Positions 6,299 to 14,415 are shown, numbered from the stretch's first letter. The stretch: 31,886 bases of DNA from Gallionellaceae bacterium (GCA_003445795.1 DMCN01000007.1:23371-55256), one strand, 5' to 3'. Numbers and translations: made by a program. The notes: generated by a model from the letters alone, not told the origin.

Positions 6299-9268
6299 AT
6301 GCCGCGCCGCTCCATCCTGTCCGCCATCGATCGCGAAAGCCTGCTGGCACTGCCTGATGCCAAAGACGAACTGATCCGGCACTACACGTTCAACGAAACC
6401 GACCTGTCGGTGATCCGTCAACGTCGCGGCCCTGCGAACCGGTTGGGCTTCGCCATCCAGCTTTGCTATTTGCGATTCCCTGGCACCTTGTTGGGCGTCG
6501 ATGAGTCTCCGTTTCCACCCTTGTTACGCATGGTGGCTGCGCAACTCAAGGTTCCAGTGGAAAGTTGGAACGAGTACGGCCAGCGTGAACAGACACGGCG
6601 GGAGCACCTGGTCGAGCTGCAAACGGTGTTTGGGTTCAAGCCTTTCACCATGAGCCACTACCGACAAGCGGTGCATACGCTGACCGAGCTGGCCTTGCAG
6701 ACCGACAAGGGCATTGTGCTGGCCAGTACCCTTGTCGAAAACCTGCGGCGGCAGAGCATCATCCTGCCCGCCATGAATGCCATCGAACGCGCGAGCGCCG
6801 AGGCCATCACCCGTGCCAACCGGCGTATTTACTTGGCGTTGACCAATTCTTTGTTATTGTCCCACCGTCAGCGCCTGGACGAACTTCTCAAGCGCAAGGA
6901 CGGCAGCAAAGTGACGTGGCTGGCATGGCTACGCCAGTCGCCCGTCAAACCAAATTCTCGACACATGCTCGAACACATCGAGCGCCTCAAGGCATGGCAG
7001 GCGCTTGACCTGCCCGCAGGCATCGAGCGGCAGGTTCACCAAAATCGCCTGCTCAAGATCGCCCGTGAGGGTAGCCAGATGACGCCCGCCGACTTGGCCA
7101 AGTTCGAGGTGCAACGACGCTACGCCACTCTGGTAGCGCTGGCCATTGAAGGCATGGCCACCGTCACCGATGAAATCATCGACCTTCACGACCGCATCAT
7201 CGGCAAGCTGTTCAACGCCGCCAAGAACAAGCATCAGCAGCAGTTTCAGGCTTCCGGCAAGGCGATCAATGACAAGGTGCGGATGTACGGGCGCATCGGT
7301 CAAGCCCTGCTGGAAGCCAAACAGAGCGGCGGCGATCCGTTCGCCGCCATCGAGGCGGTCATGCCGTGGGACACCTTCGCCGCCAGCGTCACGGAGGCGC
7401 AAAAGCTCGCACAACCGGAGGGCTTCGACTTCCTGCACCGCATCGGTGAAAGCTATGCCACGTTGCGCCGCTATGCGCCGCAGTTCCTGGACGTGCTCAA
7501 GCTTAGGGCGGCACCAGCAGCCAAGGGCGTGCTCGATGCCATCGACGTGCTGCGCGGAATGAACAACGACAACGCACGCAAGGTGCCCGCCGACGCACCA
7601 ACCGAATTTATCAAGCCACGCTGGGCCAAACTGGTGCTCACAGACGATGGCATCGACCGTCGCTACTACGAGCTGTGCACCCTGTCGGAGTTGAAGAACG
7701 CGCTGCGCTCGGGTGATGTCTGGGTGCAGGGGTCACGCCAGTTCAAGGACTTCGACGAATACCTGGTGCCGGTTGAGAAGTTCGTCACTCTGAAGCTGTC
7801 CAGCGAATTGCCGCTGGCAGTGACCACAGATTGCGATCAGTATTTGCACGACCGGCTGGAATTGCTGGAACAGCAGCTCGCCACCGTCAACCGCATGGCG
7901 GCGGCAAACGACCTGCCGGATGCCATCATTACCGAGTCCGGCCTGAAGATCACACCGCTGGACGCGGCGGTGCCGGAAACCGCGCAAGCCCTGATTGATC
8001 GGTCGGCGATGCTGCTACCGCACGTCAAGATCACCGAACTGCTGATGGAGGTTGATGAGTGGACAGGCTTCACCCGGCACTTCACACATCTGAAAACTGG
8101 CGACACGGCCAAAGACAAGACCTTGCTGCTGACGACAATCCTGGCTGATGGCATCAATCTTGGGCTAACCAAGATGGCCGAGTCCTGCCCTGGCACGACC
8201 TACGCCAAGCTGTCGTGGCTGCAAGCGTGGCACATCCGGGATGAAACGTACTCAACGGCCCTGGCCGAGCTGGTCAATGCGCAGTTCCGGCAACCCTTCG
8301 CCGCAAACTGGGGTGATGGCACCACGTCCTCATCCGATGGCCAGAACTTCAGAACCGGCAGCAAGGCGGAGAGCACAGGGCATATCAACCCGAAGTATGG
8401 AAGCAGTCCAGGACGGACTTTCTACACCCATATCTCCGACCAGTACGCGCCCTTCAGCGCCAAGGTGGTCAACGTCGGTGTGCGCGATTCGACCTATGTG
8501 CTCGATGGCCTGCTGTACCACGAGTCAGACTTGCGAATTGAGGAGCACTACACCGACACAGCGGGTTTTACCGATCATGTCTTCGGTCTGATGCACCTGC
8601 TGGGCTTCCGCTTCGCGCCGCGTATCCGTGACCTGGGCGACACCAAGCTGTTCATCGTCAAAGGCGATGCCGCCTATGACGCGCTCAAGCCGATGATTAG
8701 CAGCGACAGGCTGAACATCAAGCAAATTCGCGCTCATTGGGACGAAATCCTGCGGCTGGCCACCTCGATCAAGCAGGGTACGGTGACGGCCTCGCTGATG
8801 CTCAGGAAACTCGGCAGCTATCCGCGCCAGAACGGCCTGGCTGTCGCCCTGCGCGAACTGGGGCGCATCGAGCGCACGCTGTTCATTCTGGACTGGCTGC
8901 AAAGTGTGGAACTGCGCCGTCGCGTCCATGCCGGGCTGAATAAGGGCGAGGCGCGCAATGCACTGGCCAGGGCCGTGTTCTTCTACCGATTGGGTGAAAT
9001 CCGTGACCGCAGTTTTGAGCAGCAGCGTTACCGGGCCAGCGGCCTCAATCTGGTGACGGCAGCTATCGTGCTGTGGAACACGGTCTATCTGGAACGGGCA
9101 ACCAACGCTTTGAATGGGCACGGCAAACCGGTAGACGACACGCTGTTGCAATACCTGTCACCGCTGGGGTGGGAGCACATCAATCTGACCGGCGATTACC
9201 TCTGGCGCAGCAGCACCAAGGTCGGCGCGGGGAAGTTCAGGCCGTTGCGACCGCTGCCACCAGCTTAA
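6299..9268 (+). CDS. tnpA: Tn3-family transposase TnpA (DDE)
   Basis: A 989-residue replicative transposase, the full length for the Tn21 group (about 988). The expected catalytic triad is present: D680 in TTSSSDGQ, D753 in HYTDTAGFTDH and E884 in NKGEARNALARAVFF. These spacings match those of other Tn3-family transposases. The N-terminal DNA-binding region begins MPRRSILSAIDRESLLALPD. No frameshift or stop interrupts it, so the element may still be active. The stop codon lies inside the terminal repeat (9266-9268), as expected for an element whose transposase gene reaches its end. It is cotranscribed with tnpR. Confidence 0.97.
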   Translation: MPRRSILSAIDRESLLALPDAKDELIRHYTFNETDLSVIRQRRGPANRLGFAIQLCYLRFPGTLLGVDESPFPPLLRMVAAQLKVPVESWNEYGQREQTRREHLVELQTVFGFKPFTMSHYRQAVHTLTELALQTDKGIVLASTLVENLRRQSIILPAMNAIERASAEAITRANRRIYLALTNSLLLSHRQRLDELLKRKDGSKVTWLAWLRQSPVKPNSRHMLEHIERLKAWQALDLPAGIERQVHQNRLLKIAREGSQMTPADLAKFEVQRRYATLVALAIEGMATVTDEIIDLHDRIIGKLFNAAKNKHQQQFQASGKAINDKVRMYGRIGQALLEAKQSGGDPFAAIEAVMPWDTFAASVTEAQKLAQPEGFDFLHRIGESYATLRRYAPQFLDVLKLRAAPAAKGVLDAIDVLRGMNNDNARKVPADAPTEFIKPRWAKLVLTDDGIDRRYYELCTLSELKNALRSGDVWVQGSRQFKDFDEYLVPVEKFVTLKLSSELPLAVTTDCDQYLHDRLELLEQQLATVNRMAAANDLPDAIITESGLKITPLDAAVPETAQALIDRSAMLLPHVKITELLMEVDEWTGFTRHFTHLKTGDTAKDKTLLLTTILADGINLGLTKMAESCPGTTYAKLSWLQAWHIRDETYSTALAELVNAQFRQPFAANWGDGTTSSSDGQNFRTGSKAESTGHINPKYGSSPGRTFYTHISDQYAPFSAKVVNVGVRDSTYVLDGLLYHESDLRIEEHYTDTAGFTDHVFGLMHLLGFRFAPRIRDLGDTKLFIVKGDAAYDALKPMISSDRLNIKQIRAHWDEILRLATSIKQGTVTASLMLRKLGSYPRQNGLAVALRELGRIERTLFILDWLQSVELRRRVHAGLNKGEARNALARAVFFYRLGEIRDRSFEQQRYRASGLNLVTAAIVLWNTVYLERATNALNGHGKPVDDTLLQYLSPLGWEHINLTGDYLWRSSTKVGAGKFRPLRPLPPA

Positions 9269-9301
9269 CGTGCTTTATTTTCCGTTTTCTGAGACGCCCC
9301 C
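9264..9301 (-). repeat. 38-bp terminal inverted repeat of the Tn21-like transposon
   Basis: Read on the minus strand from 9301, it begins GGGGGCGTCTCAGAAAACGG, continues with an AT-rich middle and ends GCACGTTAAG. The length of 38, the GGGG start and the TAAG end are the hallmarks of Tn3-family ends, and the middle is nearly that of Tn21 as I recall it. It overlaps the last codons of tnpA and fixes the right boundary of the element. Confidence 0.93.
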
Positions 9302-9435
9302 AGATTGAGCTAAATACAGAAGGTCTAGGCTCCAGTCCACGTGTGTAAGGTAGAGATGAGGGTAACAGTGAGGGTAATGAGGTTGAGGTGCTTGCGTATT
9401 CCTTTAGAATTAATCTATTCAAGTGCACCTATCAC
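9302..9435. other. Non-coding flank to the right of the transposon
   Basis: I see no gene here. The stretch holds short direct repeats around GAGGGTAA (9357-9375, then GAGGT twice to about 9388) and an AT-rich part ending at the terminator. It may be the remnant of whatever sequence the transposon entered. Confidence 0.4.
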
Positions 9436-9483
9436 CACCAAATAAAAAAACTCCAGCAAGCGCTGGAGTTTTTTTATTTGGTG
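9436..9483 (-). terminator. Strong bidirectional hairpin terminator
   Basis: Two perfectly complementary 22-bp arms (9436-9457 and 9462-9483) with an AAGC loop. The inner part is ACTCCAGC paired with GCTGGAGT, flanked by runs of seven A and seven T, so it can terminate on either strand. It starts 10 bases after the stop of the minus-strand small gene at 9493-9591, which it most likely ends. It would also insulate the region from tnpA read-through. Confidence 0.9.
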
Positions 9484-9492
9484 CGGAGGTTC

Positions 9493-9591
9493 TTAGTTCT
9501 TGTCGGTGAACAGTTGCTTCAGCATCCACAGAGAAAAGATAGACACCATGATCATGGAACCGATTGCTGCGATATCTGCGACGAATGACAT
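9493..9591 (-). CDS. 32-residue single-helix membrane protein (paralogue A)
   Basis: An unrecognised small protein, MSFVADIAAIGSMIMVSIFS followed by LWMLKQLFTDKN. Residues 4-24 form one hydrophobic helix, and the charged tail (KQ, TDKN) ends it. Evidence that it is a gene: GGGAGGAGA seven to eight bases before the ATG; a perfect terminator 10 bases after the stop; a plausible promoter upstream; and a second gene nearby encoding a homologue of exactly the same length. The two share MS-x2-AD-x-A-x-IG at the N-terminus and W-x3-QLF near the C-terminus. The protein is too short for most gene finders. It probably inserts in the inner membrane, perhaps as a small subunit of a larger complex; the partner is unknown. 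Confidence 0.75.
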   Translation of the reverse strand: MSFVADIAAIGSMIMVSIFSLWMLKQLFTDKN

Positions 9592-9650
9592 ATTAATCTC
9601 CTCCCAAGAGAGTCAGGTTAAACACAATAACAACAAGGCAAGCGGGACAA

Positions 9651-9678
9651 ATGCTAGCACAATTTTTTTTAATCGCAA
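9651..9678 (-). promoter_or_regulatory. Candidate sigma-70 promoter for small gene A
   Basis: Reading on the minus strand, TTGCGA (complement of 9673-9678) and TAGCAT (complement of 9651-9656) are 16 bp apart, with an extended -10 TGC just before TAGCAT. Transcription would begin near 9644, about 50 bases before the start codon at 9591. The stretch contains a run of eight A. Confidence 0.5.
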
Positions 9679-9750
9679 GTATTTTGTGCCAACACCTGCA
9701 GCCCGCGTGGAAACCACGAAGGCAAGGGAGGGTGCTGCTGGAGACGGGAA

Positions 9751-9777
9751 CGAGTAGCTATCGGAGACGGCTACTCG
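9751..9777. repeat. Stem-loop after small gene B
   Basis: CGAGTAGC (9751-9758) pairs with GCTACTCG (9770-9777) around an 11-base loop. It lies about 12 bases past the stop of the minus-strand gene at 9789-9887. There is no T run, so it is a weak terminator at best, or an RNA-stabilising or processing hairpin between the two small genes. Confidence 0.5.
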
Positions 9778-9788
9778 CGAGCCTCAGA

Positions 9789-9887
9789 TTAGTCAGCTTT
9801 TTTGAACAGCTGGATGGTGATCCAGACTGCAAAGCCAACTGAGAATATCGCGGTTCCGATGGATGCTACGTCTGCAATGATCGACAT
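9789..9887 (-). CDS. 32-residue single-helix membrane protein (paralogue B)
   Basis: An unrecognised small protein, MSIIADVASIGTAIFSVGFA followed by VWITIQLFKKAD. It has one hydrophobic helix (about 3-25) and a short basic/acidic tail. GGGAGAG lies just before the ATG. Aligned without gaps against the product of 9493-9591, M1, S2, A5, D6, A8, I10, G11, I14, W22, Q26, L27 and F28 are identical and many other positions are similar. Equal length, common direction, separate ribosome binding sites and conserved residues make chance very unlikely. A TATAAT on the minus strand (complement of 9983-9988) could be its -10. The function is unknown; both genes lie outside the transposon end, so they belong to the host segment. 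Confidence 0.75.
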   Translation of the reverse strand: MSIIADVASIGTAIFSVGFAVWITIQLFKKAD

Positions 9888-10090
9888 TATTTTCTCTCCC
9901 TAACGAGCCTAGTTTTAGATGACAACTATAATGGCGACAGTCGCTACCGTTCTTGATGACGATATTGACCAGCGCTCCGCAAATTATATGAGTTTTTTTC
10001 TAGGGCATTCCCACAACTTTTCTAAGGCTTAGAAAACTAAGGATAAATTGTGAAATTTGTGTGAAATTTGAAATTAACCAGGTACAAGAA

Positions 10091-11422
10091 GTGCAAACCA
10101 AGCTCTATATAAAAACCTACGGCTGCCAGATGAACGAGTACGACTCGGACAAGATGGCCGATGTGATGCGCGCCTGTGAAGGCATGGTGCAGACCGACAA
10201 GGTTGAGGAGGCGGACATCATCCTGTTCAACACCTGTTCCATCCGGGAAAAGGCGGAGGGCAAGGTCTTTTCCGATCTGGGGCGTGCGCGCGCGCTGAAG
10301 CAGGCCAAGCCGGGGCTGTTGATCGGCGTCGGCGGTTGTGTCGCCAGCCAGGAGGGTGACGAGATCGTCCGGCGCGCACCCTATGTGGACGTGGTGTTCG
10401 GCCCGCAGACCCTGCATCGTCTGCCGCAACTGATCGCTGCGCGCCGCGCCAGCGGCAGGCCGCAGGTGGATATCAGCTTTCCCGAGATCGAGAAGTTCGA
10501 TCACCTCCCGGCAACGAGGACCGCGCATGGCAGCGCCTACGTCTCCATCATCGAGGGCTGCAGCAAATATTGCACCTACTGTGTGGTGCCGTTCACGCGC
10601 GGCGAAGAGTTGTCGCGCCCGCTCGCCGACGTGATGCGCGAAGTGGACAGTCTGACCGCGCAGGGCGTGGGCGAGATCACCCTGCTGGGGCAGAACGTGA
10701 ATGCCTACCAGGGCGTGAGCGAAGACGGCGATACGGTGGACTTCGCGTTCCTGCTCCGCGCTGTTGCCGCACTACCCGACGTGCAACGCCTGCGCTTTTC
10801 CACCTCGCATCCGTGCGAGATGTCGCAACGCCTTATCGATCTGTACGCGACCACGCCCAAACTGGCCAGCCACCTGCATCTGCCGGTGCAGTCCGGATCG
10901 GATCGGATCCTGGCGGCGATGAAGCGCGGCTACACCGCGTTGGAATACAAATCCATCGTGCGCAAACTGCGCGCGGCGAAACCGGACATCTCGATCACTT
11001 CCGATTTCATCGTCGGCTTCCCCGGCGAGACCGATGCCGATTTCGAAGCGACCATGAAGCTGGTGGAGGAAGTCGGCTTCGACGCCAGCTTCAGTTTCAT
11101 TTTCAGCGCGCGCCCCGGCACCCCGGCCGCCGAGATGGCCGACGATACGCCTTACGAGACCAAACTCGCGCGTTTGCACCGCTTGCAAACCCGCATCCAC
11201 GAACTCGAACAGCAGGTGAGTGCGGCGATGAGCGGCAGCGTGCAACGCGTGGTGGTGGAGAACATCTCGCGCAAGGATGCGCTGGAGCTGGCAGGGCGCA
11301 CCGAGAACAACCGCGTGGTCAATTTCCCCGGCTCGCCCGGCATGCTGGGGCGCTATGTGAATGTGCGCATCCTGTCGGGTACCATGCATACCTTGCGCGG
11401 AGAATTGGTGATCGAGCCATGA
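10091..11422 (+). CDS. miaB: tRNA-2-methylthio-N6-dimethylallyladenosine synthase MiaB
   Basis: A radical-SAM methylthiotransferase that adds the 2-methylthio group to i6A37 in tRNAs reading UNN codons. The N-terminal domain has the second cluster cysteines C12 (YGCQMNEYDS), C49 (NTCSIREKA) and C83 (GGCVASQEG). The radical-SAM cluster is C157-x3-C161-x2-C164. A TRAM-like domain follows at the C-terminus (RVVVENISRKDALELAGRTE onwards). I prefer the GTG at 10091 (443 residues), with AGG eight bases upstream and the family's N-terminus directly after it; a GTG at 10061 would add ten unusual residues and has no good ribosome binding site. The stop overlaps the phoH start (ATGA). It is the first gene of the miaB-phoH-ybeY-ybeX run. 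Confidence 0.95.
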   Translation: MQTKLYIKTYGCQMNEYDSDKMADVMRACEGMVQTDKVEEADIILFNTCSIREKAEGKVFSDLGRARALKQAKPGLLIGVGGCVASQEGDEIVRRAPYVDVVFGPQTLHRLPQLIAARRASGRPQVDISFPEIEKFDHLPATRTAHGSAYVSIIEGCSKYCTYCVVPFTRGEELSRPLADVMREVDSLTAQGVGEITLLGQNVNAYQGVSEDGDTVDFAFLLRAVAALPDVQRLRFSTSHPCEMSQRLIDLYATTPKLASHLHLPVQSGSDRILAAMKRGYTALEYKSIVRKLRAAKPDISITSDFIVGFPGETDADFEATMKLVEEVGFDASFSFIFSARPGTPAAEMADDTPYETKLARLHRLQTRIHELEQQVSAAMSGSVQRVVVENISRKDALELAGRTENNRVVNFPGSPGMLGRYVNVRILSGTMHTLRGELVIEP

Positions 11423-12369
11423 GTGAGGCAGTGAATATTTCTTTCGAGCCGGTGGACAACGACCGTCTGTCCAGGCTGTGCGGTTCGTTCGACGAGAACC
11501 TGCGCCAGATCGAGACTGCGCTGGAAGTGAACATCGCGCGGCGCGGCGAACGTTTCACCATCAGCGGCGCGCAGGCGGCGCTGGCGCGCGGCGTGCTGGA
11601 ACGTTTCTATCTCGAAGCGAAGCACGACATCACGCTGGAGCGTCTGCAACTCGGCCTGATCGAATGCATGAAGCGCGACATGCCCGATGCGAACAGCGAA
11701 TCGGTGCCGCTGCTGATGACGCGCAAATCCGAAGTCCGCGGGCGTACCGTGCGCCAGAACGAATATCTGCAAGCTATTCAGGAGCACGACATCACCTTCG
11801 GCGTCGGCCCGGCCGGCACGGGCAAGACCTATCTTGCCGTCGCCTCGGCGGTGGATGCCTTGCAACGCGAGACGGTGAAAAGAATGGTGCTGGTACGTCC
11901 GGCGGTGGAAGCGGGCGAGCGACTGGGATTTTTGCCTGGCGATATGGCGCAAAAGGTCGATCCCTATCTGCGTCCTTTGTACGATGCCTTGTACGACCTG
12001 ATGGGCCTGGACAAGGTCGCCAAGGCCTTCGAGCGCGGCATGATCGAAGTCGCGCCGCTGGCCTACATGCGCGGTCGCACGCTCAACCATTCCTTCATCA
12101 TCCTCGACGAGGCGCAGAACACCACGCCCGAGCAGATGAAGATGTTCCTCACGCGCATCGGTTTCGGCAGCAAGGCGGTCATCACCGGCGATGTGACGCA
12201 GATCGACCTCGCGCGCGGACAGAAGAGCGGACTCAACGACGCGCGCATCGTGCTCAAGGACGTGCGCGGCATCGCATTCCAGCAATTCCTCGCCGAAGAC
12301 GTGGTGCGCCATCCGCTGGTGCAGAAGATCGTCGGAGCTTACGAAAGATTCGAACAGCAAAAACCATGA
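11419..12369 (+). CDS. phoH: PhoH-like ATPase (YbeZ)
   Basis: A 316-residue PhoH-family P-loop ATPase. Walker A is GPAGTGKT (130-137) and Walker B is ILDE (228-231), followed by AQN and the sensor stretch VITGDVTQIDL. The N-terminal region (about 1-100) is the KH-like extension typical of YbeZ. It works with the endoribonuclease YbeY in 16S rRNA maturation and ribosome quality control, and the ybeY gene overlaps its stop by four bases. The ATG at 11419 overlaps the miaB stop, so translation is coupled at both ends. The length and motifs are normal for the family. Confidence 0.95.
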   Translation: MSEAVNISFEPVDNDRLSRLCGSFDENLRQIETALEVNIARRGERFTISGAQAALARGVLERFYLEAKHDITLERLQLGLIECMKRDMPDANSESVPLLMTRKSEVRGRTVRQNEYLQAIQEHDITFGVGPAGTGKTYLAVASAVDALQRETVKRMVLVRPAVEAGERLGFLPGDMAQKVDPYLRPLYDALYDLMGLDKVAKAFERGMIEVAPLAYMRGRTLNHSFIILDEAQNTTPEQMKMFLTRIGFGSKAVITGDVTQIDLARGQKSGLNDARIVLKDVRGIAFQQFLAEDVVRHPLVQKIVGAYERFEQQKP

Positions 12370-12818
12370 CAGACACACACAAACTTTCCCTGTCGGTGCA
12401 ATTCGCCAGCAACGCAAAAAAATTGCCGACCCGGCAGCAGTTCCGCCGCTGGGTCAAAGTCGCGCTTGAACAGGATGTGCAGATCGCCCTGCGCATCGTG
12501 GACGAGATCGAGGGGCGCGCGCTGAACCAGAGTTACCGCGGCAAGGATTACGCCACCAACGTGCTCACTTTCGTCTACGACGATACCGATCCGCTCTATG
12601 GCGATGTTGTCATCTGCGCGCCGGTGGTGGCGCGCGAGTGCAAAGAGCAGGGCAAGGATCTGCTCGCGCATTACGCGCATCTCACCCTCCATGCCGCCCT
12701 GCATTTGCAGGGTTATGATCATGAAAAGAAACGCGATGCCGAGAAGATGGAGGCGCGCGAGACTGCGTTGATGCTGAAATTAAGGTATCCTGCACCCTAT
12801 CTTATTCGCGAAGTTTAG
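12366..12818 (+). CDS. ybeY: Endoribonuclease YbeY (16S rRNA maturation)
   Basis: A 150-residue zinc-dependent endoribonuclease needed for 16S rRNA 3' end processing and late ribosome quality control. The metal site is H-A-A-L-H-L-Q-G-Y-D-H near residues 115-125, with three histidines. Upstream, NQSYRGKDYATNVLTF and GDVVICAPVV are the conserved family blocks. The ATG at 12366 lies in the ATGA overlap with phoH. It is two bases from the ybeX start, so the whole run is one operon. Confidence 0.95.
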   Translation: MTDTHKLSLSVQFASNAKKLPTRQQFRRWVKVALEQDVQIALRIVDEIEGRALNQSYRGKDYATNVLTFVYDDTDPLYGDVVICAPVVARECKEQGKDLLAHYAHLTLHAALHLQGYDHEKKRDAEKMEARETALMLKLRYPAPYLIREV

Positions 12819-12820
12819 TA

Positions 12821-13672
12821 ATGGACGGTTCAGAAAGTAGTAACAAGCCCACCCTGTTGGAACGGCTCTCCACGTTGTTGTTGCGGGAGCCGGAAGATCG
12901 CGAGCAACTGATCACCTTGTTGCACAGCGCTTACGAGCGCAACCTGCTGGATGCCGATGCCCTTTCCATGATGGAAGGCGTCATTCAGGTGTCCGAGCGC
13001 CAGGTGCGCGAGATCATGATTCCCCGCGCGCAGATGGATGTCATCGACATCAGCCATCCGCCGGAGCAGTTCATCCCTTACGTCATCAACACCGCGCACT
13101 CGCGCTTCCCCGTCACCGACGGCGACAAAGACAACATCATCGGCATCCTGCTGGCGAAAGACCTGCTGCGTTATTACGCGGGCGAAGAATTCGACGTGCG
13201 CGACATGCTGCGTCCCGCCGTGTTCGTGCCGGAATCGAAGCGCCTCAACGTGCTGCTGCGCGATTTCCGCAGCAACCGCAACCACATCGCGCTGGTCGTC
13301 GATGAGTACGGTGGCGTGTGCGGCATGGTCACCATCGAAGACGTGCTGGAGCAGATCGTCGGCGACATCGCCGATGAATACGACTTTGATGAAGACGAAG
13401 ACAACATCATCCGCCAGGACGACGCGCACTGGCGCGTGAAGGCCGACACCGAGATCGCCGACTTCAACGAAGCACTCGGCAGCGATTTCAGCGACGAGGA
13501 CTACGACACCATCGGCGGCCTCGTGCTCAAGGAAGCCGGCCAGTTGCCCAAGCGCGGCGAAGTGTTCCAGATCGGCGAGTGGCGTTTCACCGTGCTGCGC
13601 GCGGACAGTCGCAGACTGCATTCCCTGCTGGTGGAACGTGCGCCGGCCGAAGAAGACGACCTCGAAGAATAG
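12821..13672 (+). CDS. ybeX: CBS-domain protein YbeX/CorC (HlyC/CorC family)
   Basis: A 283-residue cytosolic protein with two CBS domains: the first begins IMIPRAQMDVI with HSRFPVTDGDKDNIIGILLAKDLL, and the second includes HIALVVDEYGGVCGMVTIEDVLEQIVGDI. A C-terminal transporter-associated domain follows (about 205-280, DTIGGLVLKEAGQLPKRGE). There are no membrane helices. Family members are linked to magnesium/cobalt efflux (CorC) and, as YbeX, to ribosome maturation. The gene normally precedes lnt; here lnt is 7.8 kb away. It ends five bases before the convergent XRE gene, with no terminator hairpin between them. Confidence 0.93.
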   Translation: MDGSESSNKPTLLERLSTLLLREPEDREQLITLLHSAYERNLLDADALSMMEGVIQVSERQVREIMIPRAQMDVIDISHPPEQFIPYVINTAHSRFPVTDGDKDNIIGILLAKDLLRYYAGEEFDVRDMLRPAVFVPESKRLNVLLRDFRSNRNHIALVVDEYGGVCGMVTIEDVLEQIVGDIADEYDFDEDEDNIIRQDDAHWRVKADTEIADFNEALGSDFSDEDYDTIGGLVLKEAGQLPKRGEVFQIGEWRFTVLRADSRRLHSLLVERAPAEEDDLEE

Positions 13673-13677
13673 CTCTC

Positions 13678-14409
13678 CTAGCGCCGCAACTTGCCAAAGT
13701 CCGCCGGCTCCCATCCTCGCATCGCCAGCAGCAGTCCCAGCCCGCGCCGTTTGCTCAACGGCGCGGACAGACTCTGCTCGTGCAGCTCGGCGAACTTCAG
13801 CCGCAGCCTGCGCAGTTCATCCTGCATCTGCGCCAGCGCCTGATCGGTGAACATGCCGTGCACGAAAGTCAGCGTCTCGTCCGCATGGGCGAAGTCGCTC
13901 TTCAGGAAATCGCTCATCCCCTTGTTCTGGAAGTACTGCCGTATCGGCCCGGACGGCAGCCAATCAAAATCGCGCGCGACGTTGAGGCGGATGCGGTTGC
14001 CCGGTAGCAGGTCGATGATGCGCAGCTTGTCGAGTTGCAGCAGGTATTTGATGCACTCGGGCACGCTCAGTTTGTACAGATCCACGATCTCATCCAGCGT
14101 CCAGTGGTTCAGCGCGCAGACCGCGACCATCAGCAATCTTGAATCGGAGACGACTTCGCGTTCCTGCTTCTCGGTAAGCGAACTCAGCCGCGCCTGTCCC
14201 GCCTGTGCCTCCTTCGACAATTCCGCCAGGGTATAGCCGAGCAGATTGCTGATCTGCACCAACCGCTCGACGGTGAAGCGGCCGGAAGCGAACAGCCGCT
14301 TCACGCTGGGCTCGGAAAGCTTGAGCGCGCGGGCGACATCGCGGTAGGTCATTCCCTGATTTTTGAGCTGTTTCTTGAGAGTGGCGATCAGTTGGGTGGC
14401 TTCGGTCAT
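13678..14409 (-). CDS. XRE/Cro-type helix-turn-helix regulator
   Basis: A 243-residue regulator. The N-terminal helix-turn-helix (about 20-63) reads MTYRDVARALKLSEPSVKRL then FTVERLVQISNLLGYTLAEL. The remaining 180 residues are a mixed helical domain without a motif I can name, perhaps for ligand binding or oligomerisation. A promoter TTGACC-N17-TAGACT lies upstream on the same strand, and a perfect inverted repeat covers its expected start site, so the gene is probably autorepressed. It diverges from the yiiX-like/aas/lplT genes, which it may control. It ends convergently five bases from ybeX. Confidence 0.85.
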   Translation of the reverse strand: MTEATQLIATLKKQLKNQGMTYRDVARALKLSEPSVKRLFASGRFTVERLVQISNLLGYTLAELSKEAQAGQARLSSLTEKQEREVVSDSRLLMVAVCALNHWTLDEIVDLYKLSVPECIKYLLQLDKLRIIDLLPGNRIRLNVARDFDWLPSGPIRQYFQNKGMSDFLKSDFAHADETLTFVHGMFTDQALAQMQDELRRLRLKFAELHEQSLSAPLSKRRGLGLLLAMRGWEPADFGKLRR

Positions 14410-14415
14410 GGCGGC

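Larger units (their letters stand above)
5604..9301 (+). mobile_element. Tn21-subgroup Tn3-family transposon, transposition module and right end
   Basis: This is the part of the element I can delimit: res region, tnpR, tnpA and the 38-bp terminal repeat at 9264-9301. No matching repeat in the opposite orientation occurs to the left within the window, so the element either extends past position 1, carrying the chrA and cytochrome genes as cargo, or has lost its left end. The five bases after the repeat, AGATT (9302-9306), would be the right copy of a target duplication. Both enzymes look intact. Confidence 0.88.

Noticed and set aside
9237..9428. Minus-strand open frame of 63 codons across the transposon end
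   Set aside because: It reads through the terminal repeat into the 3' end of tnpA, is proline/serine-rich, and lacks a ribosome binding site.
9673..9691. TGGCAC and TTGC on the minus strand resembling a sigma-54 promoter for small gene A
   Set aside because: The GG and GC doublets are 12 bases apart rather than the required 10, so sigma-54 is unlikely; the sigma-70 elements fit better.
10061..10090. Upstream GTG start for miaB
   Set aside because: The AAGGA nearest to it is 17 bases away and the extra residues are not family-like; the GTG at 10091 has AGG at a proper distance and begins with the family N-terminus.
11353..12417. Long minus-strand open frame opposite phoH
   Set aside because: Same kind of antisense shadow, with no ribosome binding site and no recognisable product.
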